A stretch of DNA of 64,000 bases from Ophioderma brevispina. Its lineage: Eukaryota > Echinodermata > Ophiuroidea > Amphilepidida > Ophiodermatidae. How positions within the stretch are numbered: the first letter of the stretch is position 1; each line of letters starts with the position of its first letter. Shown one piece after another: positions 10,839-22,640 of this stretch. Made by a program: the position numbers and the translations under genes. The stretch is taken from contig JAMKCH010035778.1 in assembly GCA_023653785.1 (NCBI GenBank), positions 1 to 64,000 on the forward strand, written 5' to 3'. The notes beneath the pieces are model-generated. The model had not been told where the DNA came from. It saw only the letters and a list, made by a program, of their open reading frames with translations, and did not search any database.

Positions 10839-11239
10839 AGAACAAAAATGTAGGGTAATGTATTAGAATTTAACGACACCTCAACACAATTGTGTCATAT
10901 TTTGTCATTATTGTTACTTATAATATGAAAAAAAATTACAATACAATAAACGTAAAACACATTACAATATATTTTTGTTAATTATAATTAAATATGTATG
11001 AACCGTAATTAAAAAAAAAATGGAGAGAGGAGAAAAGGAAGAAGCTTTCAAAAATGCAAGAGGACAAAGAAGTTCCTGACCAAAAATAAAAATGGAAACA
11101 ACGCGAAAGAGAATGGATGAAAGAAAACAAAATGCAAAAGGAAGTGTTCTCTGTGATTTGGTAAAGATTATGAATTGTATTTACTTTGAAATTATTTCTC
11201 AATTGGTTTACTAGGTTCTCATTCACGATATAAGGAACG
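10839..11239. repeat. Tandem unit 1, 'gagaggagaa' segment
   Basis: Matches 30150-30470 (unit 2) and 38336-38530 (unit 3), with shared 'ttaacgacacctcaacac' or 'tttacgacacctaaac' and 'ggaagaagcttt'. Non-coding. The reverse-strand ORF at 10978-11226 is Ser/Phe-rich noise from the purine-rich stretch. Confidence 0.75.
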
Positions 11240-11589
11240 TCGAGCCCACTGACATTAAAGTCATTTTTTTAACTTTTCCATTCTTAACTGCTGTGAAAAT
11301 GTAAGCAATTTCATTGGCTGATGCCGGGTTCAATTCGATTAATTGAACCCATGTAGTACGCGCTGCGTATTGAAGTTAATTTTAGGTTGAAGCGCTCGCG
11401 TCATACCGCGTTTTTGCTACTTTCGCGCACGCCTGCCAACGTTGCGCCTCGTTGCGTATGATCGTTGCGTTCAGCGGGTTGTTCGATTGTTGTCACTGGG
11501 TGATGGCAGTCCTTTCTTGTTGTATTTAAGCCGCAAAGTATCGCGAAATTGGGTTAAAATTGACCAAATGATAATTGCTGTTTAAGAAT
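11240..11589. promoter_or_regulatory. CpG-dense, promoter-like patch with a 25-bp palindrome
   Basis: Within AT-rich DNA, about 11355-11500 is unusually rich in CG dinucleotides ('gcgctcgcgtcataccgcg', 'ttcgcgcacgcc'). Upstream is an inverted CCAAT motif (attgg, 11313-11317) and a perfect palindrome with 10-bp arms, GGGTTCAATT/AATTGAACCC (11326-11335 and 11341-11350). Downstream is 'gtatttaag' near 11523. Promoter function is inference only. No gene follows, but the hairpin at 11590 does. Confidence 0.3.
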
Positions 11590-11777
11590 GAGAATAAAGG
11601 TATGATTTTGGGAACCGTGGTACTCTCTTTACGGCGAATTGAATCCGGCGACACCATTATTTTTGCGTTGAAGAACTCGGCCCCCGGCTTCGTTTTTTCG
11701 ATTAAAGTAATTGTATCGCCTTGGGTTCAATTCGTCGTAAAGAGAGTACCGGTTCCCAAAATCATACCTTTATTCTC
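11590..11777. repeat. 188-bp near-perfect hairpin
   Basis: The left arm begins gagaataaaggtatgatttt at 11590. The right arm ends at 11777 with its exact complement. Pairing continues for about 75 bp through 'gggaaccg', 'ggtactctctttac' and 'gaattgaa'. The loop is near 11670-11700. The ORF at 11575-11814 lies across the palindrome and is not credible as a gene. High arm identity suggests a recent or gene-conversion-maintained inverted repeat. Confidence 0.9.
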
Positions 11778-11974
11778 TAAATCTCTTCGCGCACTGAAAG
11801 TGTGGCTCAAGTAGTTGAATAGGTTCTTCAGTAGAAGACGTGAGCTTCCTAAACGAGGCATATTCCTTATGATAAGAAGAGCGCCAGAGCAGAGGTAATA
11901 CATGTATGTTGTATGGAAAGAAGTGTTTCATTGGTATGATATGAAGAGGCTTTGAATGTGTAAGTGAAGTGCTT

Positions 11975-12500
11975 GCAAGTTTAATGTATTGGTGAAAAGT
12001 GAGTCAAAGAAAGCAGGAGGTGTCGGTGAAAGCTGACCGAAATGACGTTTGAGGTTTTGGTGAAAGGTGGCCTAAATAAAGCTTGGTGAAAGGTGACCTA
12101 CATGAATCTTGAGGTACTAGTGAAAGGTGACCTAATTGAAGCTTGCGGTATTGGTGAAGAAATGTGTTGTTGATAGAATTAGAAGAGGCTTCGAATGTGT
12201 AAGTCTTTTTGATATTGGTGAAAGGTGACCTAAATCAAGCGGGAGGTATTGTTAAAGGTGACCTAAATTAAGTTGAGGTATTGGTGAAAGTGACCTGATT
12301 GAATCTTGAGGTATTGGTGAAAAAGCTTGAGGTACTGGTGAAATGTGACCTAACTTGAAGCTTGAGGTATTGATGAAGAAGTGTTTTGATGATAGGATTA
12401 GAAGAAGATTTGAATGTGTAAGTGAAAAGCTTATTTTCTTGGTGGTGAAAGGCTACCTAAATGAAGCTTGCGAGATCGGGGAAAGATGACCTGTGTGTGT
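11975..12500. repeat. Degenerate ~35-45-bp minisatellite
   Basis: A dozen or so units around the core 'ttggtgaaaggtgacctaaa' followed by 'tgaagcttgaggta'. A longer variant, 'gaagaagtgtt...gaatgtgtaagtg', recurs near 12150, 12370 and 11940. That indicates a higher-order repeat. Confidence 0.85.
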
Positions 12501-13554
12501 TTGTGAGTTTAAAGTGCCAGAGTGAGTCTGCGTACATCATTATTTAAGCTCTTCGTTAACGATTCGTCCATCTATTTATGTCCATTTAACACATCAATTG
12601 CAAACGCATTCAATGGAATAACGGTTTATGAAACTTCCGAGATGTTCATGATATCGGTTATATTGTTTCAGCTTGAAAACGAATACTGTACCTACAAAAC
12701 CATTGTGGAACTTTCATGATCTGCAAAACTACAAATTCATAATTTTTCAATTTAACTTTTGTTACGATCACTTAATCAATGCAAGAACTTTTACAGTGTA
12801 AATAAGCTTTTAAATCAATTATGAACAAGGGTTAACTGTGTTAGCATCCGCTGACACGTCTTTATTGATCATGTCTGAATACCTTTCTTTTTGCTTAATA
12901 TTTAATTGGGAAGTAAAAGTGAACCAATCTGACACACAACAAGACATAGACCCACTTGGTGTTAACACACAAATGTGACCGCGTCAACGGGGACTTGATG
13001 TTCAATAAACCCGAATGGAACTGTCTACCTGAAACCCTCGTCAATATCACGACAACTGAAGCATGTAAAGACGGAAACAACCAATTATCTAAGAAACAAA
13101 CCAAACCCTCCAGCATCTAACAAACGTCTAGACGCACTCACTCTCTGTCGAAGGAGCGCAGAGGTACATCTGTCAAAGTCAAAGTTGATGATTGGGTTCG
13201 TTTTGATAAGTTGCCATATTGAAAGAGTCTTGGCCGCCATCGTCTGAGCCCACAGACAATGTTGAGGTAAAGCGCCACCAACCTTGCCCACCAAGCCTTG
13301 GTCAATCAACCTGTATTAGTCATTCATATGTTATCGTTTATCAAAAAAGGAGTAACATTGAAATCCTATTCATAATTATTGGTCAAATCAGCGATGTTAT
13401 TGTTTATATTTCGAGCAGTATGCCACAAATGTATGTATCTGAAAAATCTCAAATATGTTATTATCTCATCCTCGTTCCCAACATTGGAATCGCGGGTGTC
13501 TCTCTGGAAGTAGTCTCTTATAGCTCGCGCCCTTCCCGGCGCGCGAGAATAAAT
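12501..13554. other. Unassigned remainder of the unit 1 insertion
   Basis: It has no counterpart in units 2 and 3 and no recognised protein or RNA. Short ORFs on both strands (for example 12895-13309 reverse, 13219-13572 forward) overlap each other without homology. 'cgcgcccttcccggcgcgcg' near 13528 is a GC-rich near-palindrome just before unit sequence resumes. Confidence 0.35.
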
Positions 13555-14645
13555 AAAATAAATACACAATAAAAGAAAAAAACAAAAAACAAAGGAAAGA
13601 AAAACAAAACACAGAGGAAACAAGCAAAAACATTTCACCCCTTTTAATGCGCGTATTGAAATTGTATATTATGTTGTTTCGTTCAGATTTATTCCCATTT
13701 ACTCATTTAAGAAAGACATTGGCAAAGCTGTCTCCGCCCTTTACATTAGATGCATAAATGACATCCTAGAACTCTTAACTGTCCCGTAGTATGACATGCA
13801 GACAGTGACGATGACGGGATCGTAACGTGTAGTACAGCTTTTAGAATATTAAAAGAAGACGTAAAAGGATATATGGCTCATGGCGAGATAAACCTCCGCT
13901 GAATTAATGCAGAGTACTTACTGCATCTGATAGAAAAGTCTTAGGACAGTGGTTTTGGAGGTTTTTTATGTAAATATGTATTTGAAAAAAAACAATTCTA
14001 GCAACTTGATTTAGACATGCTAACACTCTCCTAATATAGTCATCAAGCTTATTCAGGTTGCGTAATTTAACAAAAAATTAGATAAAACGGGATATGTTGA
14101 AGAATAGATACAGTGGGCATATTTCAGTGTGGAATGTGTTAACGATCTAAACTCATGCACTCATGCCTTATTTATGACTTTACAATTTCCGATTTTGACG
14201 AAAATTGATATGACTCGATATTCAAACATCATGTCTGTCTCCACATAGGGCATACAGAGGTATTAGATACTCTAAGTATGTTTTAAGTAATTCTTTGAAA
14301 GTTTAAGTAGCACTGTAAGTTAGAGAGGAGACGAATACGAAAAATAATGGGTTCCTCGAATGAACGCGCGCCGTATTGAATTTAATTACTCGCCCAAAGC
14401 ACACTGTCCTTAGCTTATGAAAGTCCTTTAATTGGGCGCCCTCTGATTGCATGGCAGCCCTATATCCCTTTGTTATTAAATAATTTTACCCAGTCACTCA
14501 CCCAATCATGTTTTTGTTGCCGCCAATGCATTAAAACAACCAACATTGAAAACTTTGAAGTTCTCTCTATTTTGCTCCCTTTTCGTCGTCTTCAAATGTA
14601 TTTTTATTTGCTATATACATTAAGGTATCTGCACCGGGAAAATAT
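13555..14645. repeat. Tandem unit 1, right segment
   Basis: Matches 30900-32010 of unit 2. Shared words in order include 'tgttgtttcgttcag', 'catgccttatttatgacttt' (unit 2 'catgtcttatttatgacttt'), 'gggcatacagag', 'atgttttaagtaattc', 'gtcactcacccaatcatg' and 'cattaaggtatctgcac'. Unit similarity ends near 14640. Non-coding. Confidence 0.8.
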
Positions 14646-16000
14646 GTGAACCCTCGTCTACCCTGAGCCATTTTTGAACCAAAACTCCCGAGAGGGGGGG
14701 TGGTACCACCCCCCCCCCTGTGATTTTCGGTTACTGAACACCCAGTTCCTGTAATTTGGATCCAAAAGATAAGCTTAGAGTTTCTTGCTTCCATTGGTAC
14801 CCAAATAAAGTACTTAACATCCCCATTATGACGTCACCTGACGTCATATGTTGAGGAACGTACGAAACTACTGAATATGGGTGGAAAATTGATATTTCGC
14901 AATTTTAGCGAATCCCGCCTCAAACACCCTATTATAGCTCTCAAATGATTGCCTATCTAAAACTAGGAATTCCCATCAAGTAGAGTCAAAAAACCGCATG
15001 AAAATCTGATTTGCCTAACCTTTGGCGAAAAATTGATTTTTCACTGTGTGTGTCTATGGAAATGGCAGTTTTGCGACATGCTAACTTTATGACGTCATTG
15101 TGACGTAATGCTAGGCATTTTGGTACTCATTTTGGTATCAATGGAAAGAGGAGGACCATAGCTATCGATTGGTACAAAATCAAGTGTCGTGATGTTCCTG
15201 TGTTGTGTACACCACCCCCCCCCCCCTTTCGGTAGAACAGGGTTAAGGATACTACCAAAAAACGTTCAACGAAAAAGCCACCAGTTTTAAAAAGGGTACG
15301 AGCCGTTAGAAAGGGTAATAAATGTAAGAGAGCACCAAGTATACTCAGTGCGTCTGCCCCATGGCCCAAAACTTGGTCCCATTTCTTCCATTCCTAACTT
15401 CTTTGTTGAGAACGTTTGTGGCATTTCATAAGGGAACCATAATCATTTTAGACCAAATGTGGATATAAGGGAGGGTTATCCCGCTATTTCTGGAAATTCG
15501 AGGAGCGATTTCAGATATTCTCAAAATGTCACTTATACATATCATAATATACTTCATGTAGGCTTTGACCTGAACTTTCAAAAATCGGTATTAATTTTCA
15601 ACTGTGTGGCCATGGGAACCATGCTAGGCCTGTGATTGGCTAAATTTTTGAACAAACGTAACTCAAACACCGTTTAAGGTACATTGATGGGGTTTGGAGA
15701 GAATGTTCGCTGGGACATTCCGGAGGAAACCATGTTCTCAGATTTTGAATTGGTTGCCATGGCAACCGTGAGCCAGCCAATAAGCACTTTTCACTGAATA
15801 ATTTAAAAACGAAGGGGAAATTCAAAAATTGGAAGACATGGTTTTCTAGAGCTTAGTCTTCTTAACATCTGTGCCAAATTTCATTCCTATACCATTTTTC
15901 GTTTTCTAGTTACGTTTGTTTGAAAATTGCTATTTTGCGCTTTTTTACGAACTGAGATATAGGCCTTTAAAGTTTATGCAATGTTGAGGGCGCTATTTAT
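14646..16000. repeat. Repeat-like block with G/C runs, CRE pairs and an X-box palindrome
   Basis: No gene. G/C homopolymer palindromes occur at about 14692-14721 (ggtggtaccacc core) and 15209-15230. Two pairs of CRE-type motifs lie about one helical turn apart: tgacgtca at 14829 and 14839, and tgacgtca at 15090 with tgacgtaa at 15101. A 16-bp perfect palindrome GGTTGCCATGGCAACC at 15752-15767 equals the RFX X-box consensus. Frequent 'caaatttcattcctat'-type words suggest an old dispersed repeat. Regulatory activity is not shown by the sequence. Confidence 0.45.
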
Positions 16001-17339
16001 ACGAATTATGTAATTATTTTGTATTGTTTATGTGTAGTAGTAATTATCATAATTTTTAATCAAAGTTTGGTTGAAAAAGATGCATCAATTACTTTGTTAT
16101 TATTTTTTTTAATAATTTTGCTAAATATAGCAGGGTGAGGAAATAAAGAAAAACATAAGAAATGTATCGCAGTATGTTAAAAGTGAGCTATATTTAATCT
16201 TTATCATTTTATTTAACAATTCAATACAAGACTTTAAAGAGAAACACAACCCACAGCCTATAATTATTTTTGAAAAATATTGTTAATTATCACTGGTTGA
16301 AATTAATAATACATACAAAGTATATGACAAGATGCTTTTTGCCAAGTTTTTTTTGTCGCCTCGGATACTTTGATCTGTCGTATCTTCGGAACCGAGAGTC
16401 GGATTTTAGTCAAATAAAACGATTTCAAGCTAAGACGTATACCGCATAGGGCTGGTACAATATCTCACTTTTTTGCAGTGGAAAAAAAATTCCCAGTAGC
16501 AGCGGGGATATAACCATCCCCTTAAATATAAATCCAACTGCATTTGTTCGTAAGGTTGATATTGGCAGTTTGCGTTTGGAATTAGTAGTACTATTCTTGG
16601 TAAAGGGCGTCTTGTTCTGATTTGAAAACTTTTCAAAGTTATATTTCGTAGTTTTGTGTTTTCTTGGTTGCATTTTTGTTGTTGGAGATGTAGTCAATAC
16701 GGAAAATAAATAAAGCACAATCTCCTTGTAACATCGATTGTCTACCCCACACACCAATGAAAATGGGTTTCGACGGATCTGCGTCGACTGTTCTAGAGAA
16801 GGTATGTTGGTTATGAGTGGGGGGGGGTGGGCTTGGGGGGTGTTCTGTTGATAGAGTCTAACTCCGTATGTTGCGGGGTATGGTACTAATGTAGTCTGTC
16901 TGTGAAATACCTACAGGAAAAAGGGGTACTAAGACCATAGGAAGGTCTCGCTGCTCTGGTTGTCTCAAGTATGAAGAGGGGTTGTTTGAACCCGGTCGTG
17001 AAAGTAATATTGTCCGGCAGGTATCATGTCCGGTTCATAGACGACAACGGAATAAAGAGTGAAAACTAATGGTAGCTGAAGAGTCACTGAATCGATTGCC
17101 CTGTTGTTCACCATTGTTCCCGACTATGAGCCTGGGACTATATATCATGCCACACCGGATAGTGACTTAGCCCTCTAGCATGAAACTTAAATTATATTTG
17201 GGCTGTTTGCGAGGTTGATGGTGGGAAAAAACTTATATTTTCTTTGGCAGGGTACGCTTCTGATACCAACAAGTTCTTAGAACCTAAATCGGATAGAAGA
17301 ATCTGTATATGTTACAGATATCACCGATCTTGTCTACGT
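16001..17339. other. AT-rich spacer, nothing assigned
   Basis: No recognised gene or repeat. The reverse-strand ORFs at 16425-16757 overlap and show no family motifs. A G-run occurs at about 16819-16840. Confidence 0.35.
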
Positions 17340-18737
17340 ACTTGTCAGTTAACAATTAAATGCACAATTAAAACCCAATCAACAGAAGTGGAACTCAAAC
17401 ATTTACCAATTTAGAAACAAATTGTCGAAAGTAGATTGGCAAAATGTACTTGCAAATGGTAATGTCAATGATGATTATAATGCATCTTAAAGAATTTTGA
17501 TACATATTATAATGCATGTATCCCACCTAAAAATGTACCAGCAAGAATAATCGTGATCCGCGATTCACCGTGGATTACAAGGGGTCTTATACTGAAAAGT
17601 ATTAATACAAAAATATAGTTGAACAAAGACTCTTATCTTCGTTGCCCGCCACGAACGATCTCGACGGCCACACAAAAAAATCGTTACGTTCAGAATAATT
17701 AATACTGTGATAAGAAATCCAAACGAAGTATTTTTCTTTATAAAATCAACCAGTAAAGGGAAATATCAAACAAACGTGAAGCTATAAATAATGTCATTGG
17801 TTCGCGGCCAAAGACAACCCCTTTCGAAGCAATTCAAATCCCAATCAGGACAAACATCACTGAATCCAAAAAGTAAAAAGTATAGCTGATGAGTGTAATG
17901 AATTCTTTGTCAATGTTGTTGGGCCTGACCTGGCTTCAAATATCAATAGTGCCGGTAAAAACTTTTATGATTATTTGAAATATCCTTCTGATAGTTCTAT
18001 GTGTATGAAACCAATTGTGGAGACAGAGATTATTAACGTCATTAATAAATTCGATCAGAATAAGAGGGCAGGTCATGAATGATTTGGGACACCTTGTCGT
18101 CAAAAACGTGGCCAATGAAATTGTCTGAACCTCTTATCAATGATATTCAATGAATCTTTGCTGGCATAGTGCCTGATAATCTCAAAATGCTAGAGATATA
18201 CCTATATACTAAAAAAAAGTGATGTGGAAGAATTATCGATATTATAGGATCCAGTTGTCTTTCTCCATGTTCTAAAATGATCCGTGAACTGGCTTGGTAT
18301 ATTGAACAGGGCATTTTAAATATATTGATTGCGCATGATATTCTCAATAAGCAGCAATATTGTTTCAGAGCTTACCATTCAACATATATGGCAGTCAGCA
18401 AATGTGATAAAATAACAATGCTGTGAAAGAAACACTATAGGGAATTTTAGACTTGTCAAAAGCTTTTGCACCATAGATCATAATATTCTTCTTCATGTAA
18501 ATTGAATTATTATGAGTTCAGAGGAGTTGTGGAGACTAGGTTCCAAAGTTACTTGAGTAACAGAAAACAGTATGTTAATATAAATTCTAGTAGGTCTCAC
18601 CTAAAGAATTCCTTTTGTGGTGTTCCCCAGGGTTCAATAGTCGGCCCTGTGCTTTCATATTTTATGTTAAACGATTAACCAATACTTCGGATGTTTTGAA
18701 TTACTCTATTTGCTGAGAGGCGACAACAATTTTGTAT

Positions 18738-18775
<38 letters not shown>
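18738..18775. repeat. Poly(T) tract inside LINE ORF2
   Basis: About 37 T residues interrupt the RT just after the FADD-region remnant. LINE coding resumes near 18800. It could be a microsatellite expansion or the A-tail of an antisense retroposon. Confidence 0.9.
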
Positions 18776-18779
<4 letters not shown>

Positions 18780-18869
18780 TGGTAATTAAACAATAAGTAT
18801 TTGAAGTACGTAATTGGTTTAAAGCAAACAAACTCTGCTGTTACTGCCGGCAAAACAAACCTTCAAGTT

Positions 18870-19315
18870 CTGGGGACACTTCAATCACAAAAACATGGCC
18901 AGAAAAAATGAGTCTGTTAACTGATCAATCTAATGAGTCAACAAATGTAAAGTTCTCACAGCTGTTTGAGAGTCTCAGGTATATGAAAAAAACAAGAATA
19001 AAACAGGAAAATATCAACGCGACAACTTTGACAACTGATTTGGAGTATTTAGGCCAGCATCTACCCTGTGTAAATTTGATTAAAATTTCATTTGGGAGAA
19101 ATATGATTTTTCAATAAAAGCTAGTTTTACAGTTCGTTCTCATGGGAAATAGGCATATAGAGGGCCGCTATAACCATGACAGATTTGACCTTATAGCCTG
19201 GATGGCAGATTCCGCAAGGATTTTTTGATTTGTGACTGACGTGGGAATAGCTCTTGCATTTCCCTACTTATCATGTTGGTGTCAAATTGTTTTCGCCATT
19301 GTTTAAAATTGATTT
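18870..19315. other. Insertion within the LINE
   Basis: It lies between two collinear LINE ORF2 blocks ('NKLCCYCRQN' before, 'IARVKITKFLG' after) but does not encode LINE residues. Its origin is not recognised. The 69-codon ORF at 18908-19117 has no known motif. Confidence 0.4.
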
Positions 19316-19499
19316 TTTCTTCTAGATGGAAATGGAAATAGCACGAGTAAAAATAACGAAGTTTTTAGGAGCTTACCATAGATGAAAACTTAACATGGAA
19401 TGTCATGATGTAATATTACAGAAACGATCCACGTAACATTGGTGGTACAAGCCTCAATACTAGATAGAAATAATATTGATATGATAATCCCGCGACCCG

Positions 19500-20250
19500 T
19501 GTGAGATGTATGTGAACGAATAGAAACCGTTCCATTGACTTTACAACTTCCCCTTTGCCCCCCCTTTTCGTCCCCTCCTCCCACCCCTCACAACCAACCT
19601 CTCCTCTTCTTTCTTTTCGGTCTTTTCTAACTTCCTCTCTCACAGTCCACTCTGTCTGCGTCGTTTACCCCTCACTCACCACTCTTTAAATTTTTTCGGT
19701 ATTGTTTCACATTCCCCCGTCTCCCACCTATCCCTTCGCTGCTGTACCCTCCTTCCCCAGCAAGCTCCGAAAACCCTCCCCTTCTTTCTTTCCCACCCCT
19801 TATTCAGTCTCATCTCCCGAGACTCTTACTCCGTACACACACATCCCCGGTCTTTACTCCGCTATTCTCATCTCCTTGCAGATTCTTCTTCCTCTTTCCT
19901 TTCCTTTTTAAAGCTTCTTCTTTCCTACTTTTCTCCCCCCTCTCCCGATTTTCTCCTCTCCATGTTTCATGCCGCTTTTTCAGCTACCACTATCAGGCTC
20001 ATTTTTAATCTACTATTATCCCAAATTATCCCCTCCAGGTGCGTTCTTTCTTGTCACGCGTTTGCCTTAACTACGGCATTCCCCTTGGGGGAAGCACTTA
20101 TAATCATACCTAGATAAAATACACAAACTGCAAAAATGGCGCTAAGGACAATTTCTGGTAGCCATTATAGATAGAAGTCTACTGGTCCTTTATTGTAAAA
20201 TATAATATCTAAATGTATTTGATATATATAAGCTGATGAAAACTGGTCCG
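19500..20250. other. Pyrimidine-rich insertion within the LINE
   Basis: About 19545-20030 is strongly C+T-rich on the + strand and codes for nothing recognisable. It separates LINE blocks at 19340-19460 and 20280-20480. 'cattccccttgggggaa' near 20075 is a short palindrome. It may be a 3' or 5' UTR of another retroelement (inference). Confidence 0.35.
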
Positions 20251-21469
20251 TATTTATGTGTAAGTATACAAACGATTTACTTCCAGCTGGATTTAACAAC
20301 TTCTTCACTGCAAGGTCCCAAAATACTGATTATCAAAAAACAAGATACCGTGATAATTACCAACTAACTAAAATAACAGAACCTTTTCAAATCACTCGAT
20401 TAGAACTGATGGGGGGCCCGTAATTTGGATATGCACTTCCATAAGATATCAAAGACCCTAATTCGATAAAAATTTTAAAAATCAATATAAACAGAATCTA
20501 CGTCAATTTATGAGTGAATCTCTGGGAGCATTGTGCTGTTTGTGTATAATGATGTTAATTATCATGGAGGTTTCTTGGTGTTCCTTCACCATATCTCGCT
20601 TCGTCACACCATCCTTTTCTAATTCGTCCCGAGTGTGAGTGGTGGTTACATATGTTGTCGTTGCTGTCCATGGTGAGGAGCCCGAAGAATACAATTATGG
20701 GTTTATAGCGTTGAATTATGTTATTGTTCCAAGGGGCCAGTCCCCACTGGCCTACTTGGCCATTTGACTGTTCCTCCATAATTGTCTTTCTTATTTTCTT
20801 TGTTGTTTTATGTTGTGTTTGTTTGTTGTTTTTTATGATATGTAGATATTATGGAAACAAAGAATCTGAATCTGAACCAAAAAAAAAAAACATAAAAAAA
20901 AAAAAAAAAAAAATAGATTGATCTCGTCCTTTATATTATGCCGTTAAACATGACTTCAGTCTGTTTAAATCCAATCAACTATATCGCCCCCACTGCAGAT
21001 CAAATTATGAATTTGATTTTTAAAACATTCTCAAATCAAATACTTCTTTATCACTAAAGCTCTTTGTATACACTCGACAGACCCTCCTTGTTTGCAGGAG
21101 ACCACAATCATGTCCTTAGAAGCATCTCGTCCGAGGCAGGACTGGTCAAAACAGTCCAAAGAATCACTGTCCGAGATTTGTGCGATATTTACACGGTTTC
21201 CTACATAGTTGGAATGATTTCTTCAGACCCAATCTGAAACAGTATTTCTATTTGAACGCAGTGTTTCCAGTATCATATTAGAGTAGGTGAATGAATTACA
21301 TAATGAGTCCGCACTACCCGGTGGGAGTGAATCCATATTTTGAATACGAACAAATGGCCTTTGCTGGGACCTATAAATGGAAGAAGTCTGTTGTTGGTTC
21401 CTTTTCGCTGCCGAAGCCTGTTAAAGGAGCCCATTTTTTCAGGGTTGGTTGGTACCTTACAACAAAAAC

Positions 21470-21780
21470 TAGCACAGCGGTGCCCTAGGCTTGCCTGTCC
21501 CACGAATTGTCAAATACCAGAGTAGTGCGTCACTCCGGATGGGAGGTAACAAACCACAGCCAAAAGTCGCTGATTTCATCGGGATATCGCAGAGTCGGTC
21601 TGTAAAAAATCCTCAGACATCGTCAAGAGGTGGGTCATTTTAGGAGGACCACGATTGACTACCAGACGAGATGATCGCCGACTGCTTATCTGTACCGTAG
21701 AGCCCGCAAAATGCCCACAAGCCGTCTTCGTCGTTTGCGGAGAATGGGACAATATGGAATCCACGGTTCCCGCCAAACTA

Positions 21781-21820
<40 letters not shown>

Positions 21821-21857
21821 AAACATAAAAAAAAAAAAACAAAAAAAAAAAAAAAAA

Positions 21858-21916
<59 letters not shown>

Positions 21917-22640
21917 AAAAAAAAACAAAACTGTAGATCGGAGAGAGTGCTCTCAACATGGTTACGTGCAAGACGAATGGCAAATGTCCAACGCGCAACC
22001 GTCACCACAGAGTGATCGCTTCACTGGGCTGGGCCACAGAAGATTACAGCTCGACACTGGGCGAAAATGTTTTGTTTATGGACGAGAGTCGCTAAGCCTT
22101 GACCATCAAGATGGACGACAAAGGGTTCGTCGATACGTGGTGAGAACCTCTGAGATGACTATATTGAGGAATCGACTCAAGGTGGTGGATACGGTCAGTG
22201 AGGTATGGCCTGGTTATTCATAGGAAGAAAACCGCACTGGTAGGGCCAGATGGAATCTATGAACGCGTAGATAAATCTCTGTCTGTCACATGCATGAAGG
22301 GTTTATGCAAACAATTTTCGGCTGCAAGACCACACCGCCACGCCGCACAGGGCCACTGCAGTGGGACAATTTCTTGAGGCAGAGGGGGGTGGAGCAGATA
22401 CCATGGCCTGCTGCTTGCTCACTGATTTGAAACCCAATAGAGCTATGCCTGGTATGCTTTGGCCAAGCCATCAAGGAAAGGGACAATCTTCCTAAAACTC
22501 TACAGGGGTTAGCTCGGCTCATGATGGTTGAGTTTGACGCTCTGCCCATTGACATCATAAACACTTGTTGACAATAGGGCCGCGACGTATTGAGCGCACT
22601 TGGATTCTTGCCAGGAGTGGCCATACACAATATTAGTGAC
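21470..22640 (+). pseudogene. Tc1-like transposase, copy A, broken
   Basis: DDE transposase fragments in several frames. The N-terminal DNA-binding region is near 21560-21640, followed by 'TSRLRRLRRMGQYGIHGSRQ' (21718-21777). The catalytic start is VLFMDESR near 22065-22090, then 'DHQDGRQRVRRYV' near 22097-22140. 'NNFRLQDHTATPHRATA' (22310-22360) corresponds to the second Asp block, with the DN pair altered to DH. 'QFLEAEGGG', 'LPIDIIN' and a C-terminal block end near 22635. Frameshifts and the A-rich insert at 21778 disable it. Family length is about 340 residues, consistent with the span after removing the insert. Confidence 0.85.
21778..21931. repeat. A-rich tract (with single C interruptions) inserted in Tc1 copy A
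   Basis: About 150 bases of A broken by isolated C and 'acat', absent from copy B. Both sides carry 'aaact' (21774-21778 and 21927-21931), which may be a target duplication. The Lys- and Phe-rich ORFs here are artefacts of the tract. Confidence 0.93.

Larger units (their letters stand above)
17340..20880 (+). pseudogene. CR1/L2-group (Daphne/Crack-like) LINE, ORF2 broken
   Basis: Reverse-transcriptase ORF2 remnants in shifting frames. 'DSPWITRGLI' lies near 17565. 'ADECNEFFVNVGPDLASNI' (17885-17945) and 'INKFDQNKRAGHE' are the region before RT. 'SKAFCTIDHNILLHVN', near 18455-18505, matches the LSKAFDTIDHxILL motif. 'SSFKNSFCGVPQGS'-type residues lie near 18600-18640, and an FADD-like remnant near 18715. 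'NWFKANKLC' follows at about 18812, 'IARVKITKFLGAY' at 19340-19380, and a C-terminal 'LPAGFNNFF' block near 20282. The 3' UTR ends with 'gaatctgaatctgaacc' plus A runs (20865-20915), like the short 3' tandem tails of CR1/L2 elements. Inserts at about 18735-18780, 18870-19315 and 19500-20250 interrupt it. The clade is from motif memory and not certain. Confidence 0.8.

Noticed and set aside
11575..11814. 79-codon ORF across the hairpin
   Set aside because: The reading frame is made by the palindrome itself.
21576..22223. Phe-rich and Lys-rich ORFs on both strands
   Set aside because: They read through the A-rich tract inserted in the Tc1 pseudogene.
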